Of a stretch of 64,000 nucleotides of DNA, positions 62,251 to 64,000 are shown piece after piece (the first letter of the stretch is position 1; each line of letters begins with the position of its first letter). Below the pieces are notes generated by a model. That model made no database searches and was not told the origin of the DNA. It worked only from the letters and a program-made list of their open reading frames with translations. The translations under genes were made by a program, and so were the position numbers. Source of the DNA: Clostridium_S neuense (GTDB lineage Bacteria; Bacillota; Clostridia; Clostridiales; Clostridiaceae); the NCBI RefSeq assembly GCF_045310695.1, contig NZ_JBJIAA010000001.1, positions 310,001-374,000 of the forward strand. The letters are read 5' to 3'.

Positions 62251-62329
62251 ATAGCGCTCTGTTAAAGAATTGTGTTGATATCATAATAAATCAATTAAAT
62301 ATCAACACATTACTTTAACAGAGCGCTAT
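62251..62329. mobile_element. 79-bp miniature inverted-repeat element
   Basis: 31-base arms 62251-62281 and 62299-62329, complementary at 29 of 31 positions, begin ATAGCGCTCTGTTAAAG and share the GTTAAAG...TGTGTTGAT core with the IS at 51137. Inner spacer 17 bases. It lies between the transglutaminase gene stop and the ileS T-box. Confidence 0.88.
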
Positions 62330-62352
62330 GCTGTTTCTCTTTTTATCTTCTC

Positions 62353-64000
62353 TTATTTATCTGCAACCTTAAATGGACACACAACTGCATTTTTCAAATT
62401 CTTGCCACCTGCAGATTTTAATGTATCATTATTAACAACAATATAATATACCCTTCCAGCTGCTAAGCTAGCACTTGGTGTAACTAGTACCGAGTTACTT
62501 GTAGCTTTAGCAATTGTGCTTGAAACCACGTTTCCATTTTCAGCATCAATTATTTGAACGTTAGAACTGTTTAACGTATTAAAATCAACATCACCTGAAA
62601 ACTTAACTGTAAATGTCTTATTGGCATTCACATCCATAATAGTGCTTAATTCTGTTGCTGAAGTATATTTAGTTTTCCAAGGCTTGCTGTTTAATATGCT
62701 TTGCCAATCGTAAGTTGAAGCATTTGAATCCTTTGTAAAGTTTATATCCTTTGAAGTTTCAATTCCATTTGAATCAAAAGCCATCAAAGTAATAGTGTAT
62801 TTTCCATCTTTTAAATTGCTAAGTGCAGGAATATTTTCTGAAAAAGTTCCATCCGAATTTAACTTGAATACCTTAACTCCACTATCCGTTACATCTCCTG
62901 AAGTTAAATCTAAATCGTCACCATTAGCATTTTCAAGGTCAACTGCTAAATAACTAATGCCATCCTTATCTGATGCACTTCCTGTTAAAGTTGAAGCAAG
63001 ATCTTTACCTACATATCCATCCTTAAGGTTATTAACTGTTATTTGAGAATCTCTTTTTACTGAAATCACATCAGAATATGATGTTTTATCACCTATTGTA
63101 ACCTTTATTTTATAATTTCCTTCTGGAACATAATAAGGAATAAAGTAATCTCCTGTATATTCATTTTGTGAGATAACCAATTGATCATTATCATCAAACA
63201 TCACAAGATTGTCCATACCATTTGTTTTTGAAGCATCGCTGCCATCTTCTTTAACTAAGCTAAAGCCAACGCTTGTGTTATCCTTAATATATGAGGTTTG
63301 GACATCTATTACAGCATCTTTACCCAAGGTTACAGCGTCTATGCTAGGCTGCTGAAAAACAGAAGCATCAAATTTAGTAGTAGCAGCAGGATATTTAGTT
63401 CCATCCCAGTGATGATCACCATCTGCACCTATCTCACTGTCAGTCTTGTTAAAATAGTCATATTCTACTCTACCTTTTACATCTGGAACTGGATCATCGA
63501 AAGTACAATCTAAATGATACCAATTTCCATTTATTTTTACCATATTCCAAGCATGTCCAACTTCATTTTCTGAATTATCACTTACAACTATTCTTGCTTC
63601 AATATTAGAATCTGTAAGCATTCTATAAGCTAAAAGTGCATAACCCTCGCATACAGCAACATGTTTTGTAATTGCATTATAATCACTATAAGTAAGATTT
63701 ACATCAGGTGCACTTTCATCATAAGCTACATTTAAAACTATGTAGTCATGTATTGCCTTTTCCTTCTGTAAATCACTCATGCCAGGCTTTATAATTTGAG
63801 ATAAGATTTGTTTAACTTGAGTTTCTACATAGTCTACTTGATCCTTGCTTTCCACATAAGTATACTTTAATGATATGTTAAAATCACCATCATATCCACT
63901 ACCAAGTCTATCATAACTATAAACGGATGTAGCTGTATAATCATCTACTGGAGGATTATTTAGCAAACCATCTATTTGATTTTTCAATACATCTACATTA
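62353..64000 (-). CDS. Transglutaminase-like and Ig-like (Big_5) surface protein, N-terminus outside window
   Basis: About 549 residues seen; the frame is open at the right edge, so the N-terminus (probably with a signal peptide) is missing. A transglutaminase-core domain (about residues 60-190 of the visible part) has the catalytic triad in VAVCEGYALL, EVGHAWNM and WYHLDCTFDDP. Beta-rich repeats follow, with the C-terminal domain (about 430-548, FTVKFSGDVDFNTLNSSNVQI...RVYYIVVN) a Big_5 Ig-like module. It is likely secreted or wall-linked and may crosslink or hydrolyse surface proteins. Miniature element right after the stop. Confidence 0.88.
   Translation of the reverse strand, partial: NVDVLKNQIDGLLNNPPVDDYTATSVYSYDRLGSGYDGDFNISLKYTYVESKDQVDYVETQVKQILSQIIKPGMSDLQKEKAIHDYIVLNVAYDESAPDVNLTYSDYNAITKHVAVCEGYALLAYRMLTDSNIEARIVVSDNSENEVGHAWNMVKINGNWYHLDCTFDDPVPDVKGRVEYDYFNKTDSEIGADGDHHWDGTKYPAATTKFDASVFQQPSIDAVTLGKDAVIDVQTSYIKDNTSVGFSLVKEDGSDASKTNGMDNLVMFDDNDQLVISQNEYTGDYFIPYYVPEGNYKIKVTIGDKTSYSDVISVKRDSQITVNNLKDGYVGKDLASTLTGSASDKDGISYLAVDLENANGDDLDLTSGDVTDSGVKVFKLNSDGTFSENIPALSNLKDGKYTITLMAFDSNGIETSKDINFTKDSNASTYDWQSILNSKPWKTKYTSATELSTIMDVNANKTFTVKFSGDVDFNTLNSSNVQIIDAENGNVVSSTIAKATSNSVLVTPSASLAAGRVYYIVVNNDTLKSAGGKNLKNAVVCPFKVADK

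Noticed and set aside
1..64000. tRNA, rRNA or replication origin features
   Set aside because: No cloverleaf-like, rRNA-like or DnaA-box cluster sequence was noticed in the window.

Overview
The window is low-GC (AT-rich, with many TTG/GTG starts behind GGAGG-type ribosome binding sites) and comes from a strictly anaerobic, spore-forming Clostridium, most like the solventogenic C. acetobutylicum group. The evidence is HydG (H-cluster assembly), class III ribonucleotide reductase nrdDG, a three-part flavodiiron/rubredoxin/NADH oxidoreductase fusion, a GerS-like protein beside alr, a T-box before ileS and the general gene content. The species cannot be named from this alone. Nearly all housekeeping genes lie on the minus strand; the few plus-strand genes are accessory. 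There is one assembly gap (Ns) inside a tandem repeat.

Layout. 1-14.1 kb (minus): FtsW/RodA-type protein (cut by the window edge), FHA protein, uvrA, uvrB, then an accessory block (VOC protein, carboxymuconolactone decarboxylase-like protein, MATE exporter), then membrane PDZ protein, S41 protease, ftsX and ftsE. 14.2-14.6 kb: 88-bp tandem repeats with the gap. 14.6-20.8 kb: YitT-type membrane protein, the MazF/antitoxin pair ndoA-ndoAI, alr, GerS-like protein, bifunctional NAD(P)HX repair enzyme, acpS and a small clostridial protein. 21-25.3 kb: an orphan gene and a moxR-DUF58-DUF4129 operon. 25.3-30.7 kb (plus): a possible attenuator leader, TM1266-family regulator and hydG; an ABC-transporter pseudogene; the flavodiiron fusion. 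30.7-43.6 kb: lipoprotein, BrkB-type membrane protein, glmM, a metallo-hydrolase, nrdG, nrdD, DUF711 + ACT pair, a nucleotide-pyrophosphatase-like enzyme, pepT and an HD-GYP protein. 43.7-51 kb: an unusual Hsp70 operon (GrpE-like, lid-less Hsp70, Hsp70-vWA fusion, and a 980-aa protein with J-like regions, zinc ribbons and Fn3-like modules). 51.1-52.4 kb: an IS1595-type insertion sequence. 52.4-56.5 kb: a large SF1 helicase-nuclease. 56.7-62.1 kb: a second HD-GYP protein, ccpA, ileS and its T-box. 62.3-64 kb: a secreted-type transglutaminase/Ig-like protein (cut by the edge).

The spaces between genes are rich in fold-back DNA: a 190-bp inverted-repeat family (three copies, all directly 3' of minus-strand genes), 67-79-bp miniature elements whose ends match the resident insertion sequence, and hairpins with shared cores but different arms. 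The most notable systems are the four-gene Hsp70/vWA/J-like operon, the single-gene helicase-nuclease (possible phage defence), and the predicted attenuator before the hydG operon.
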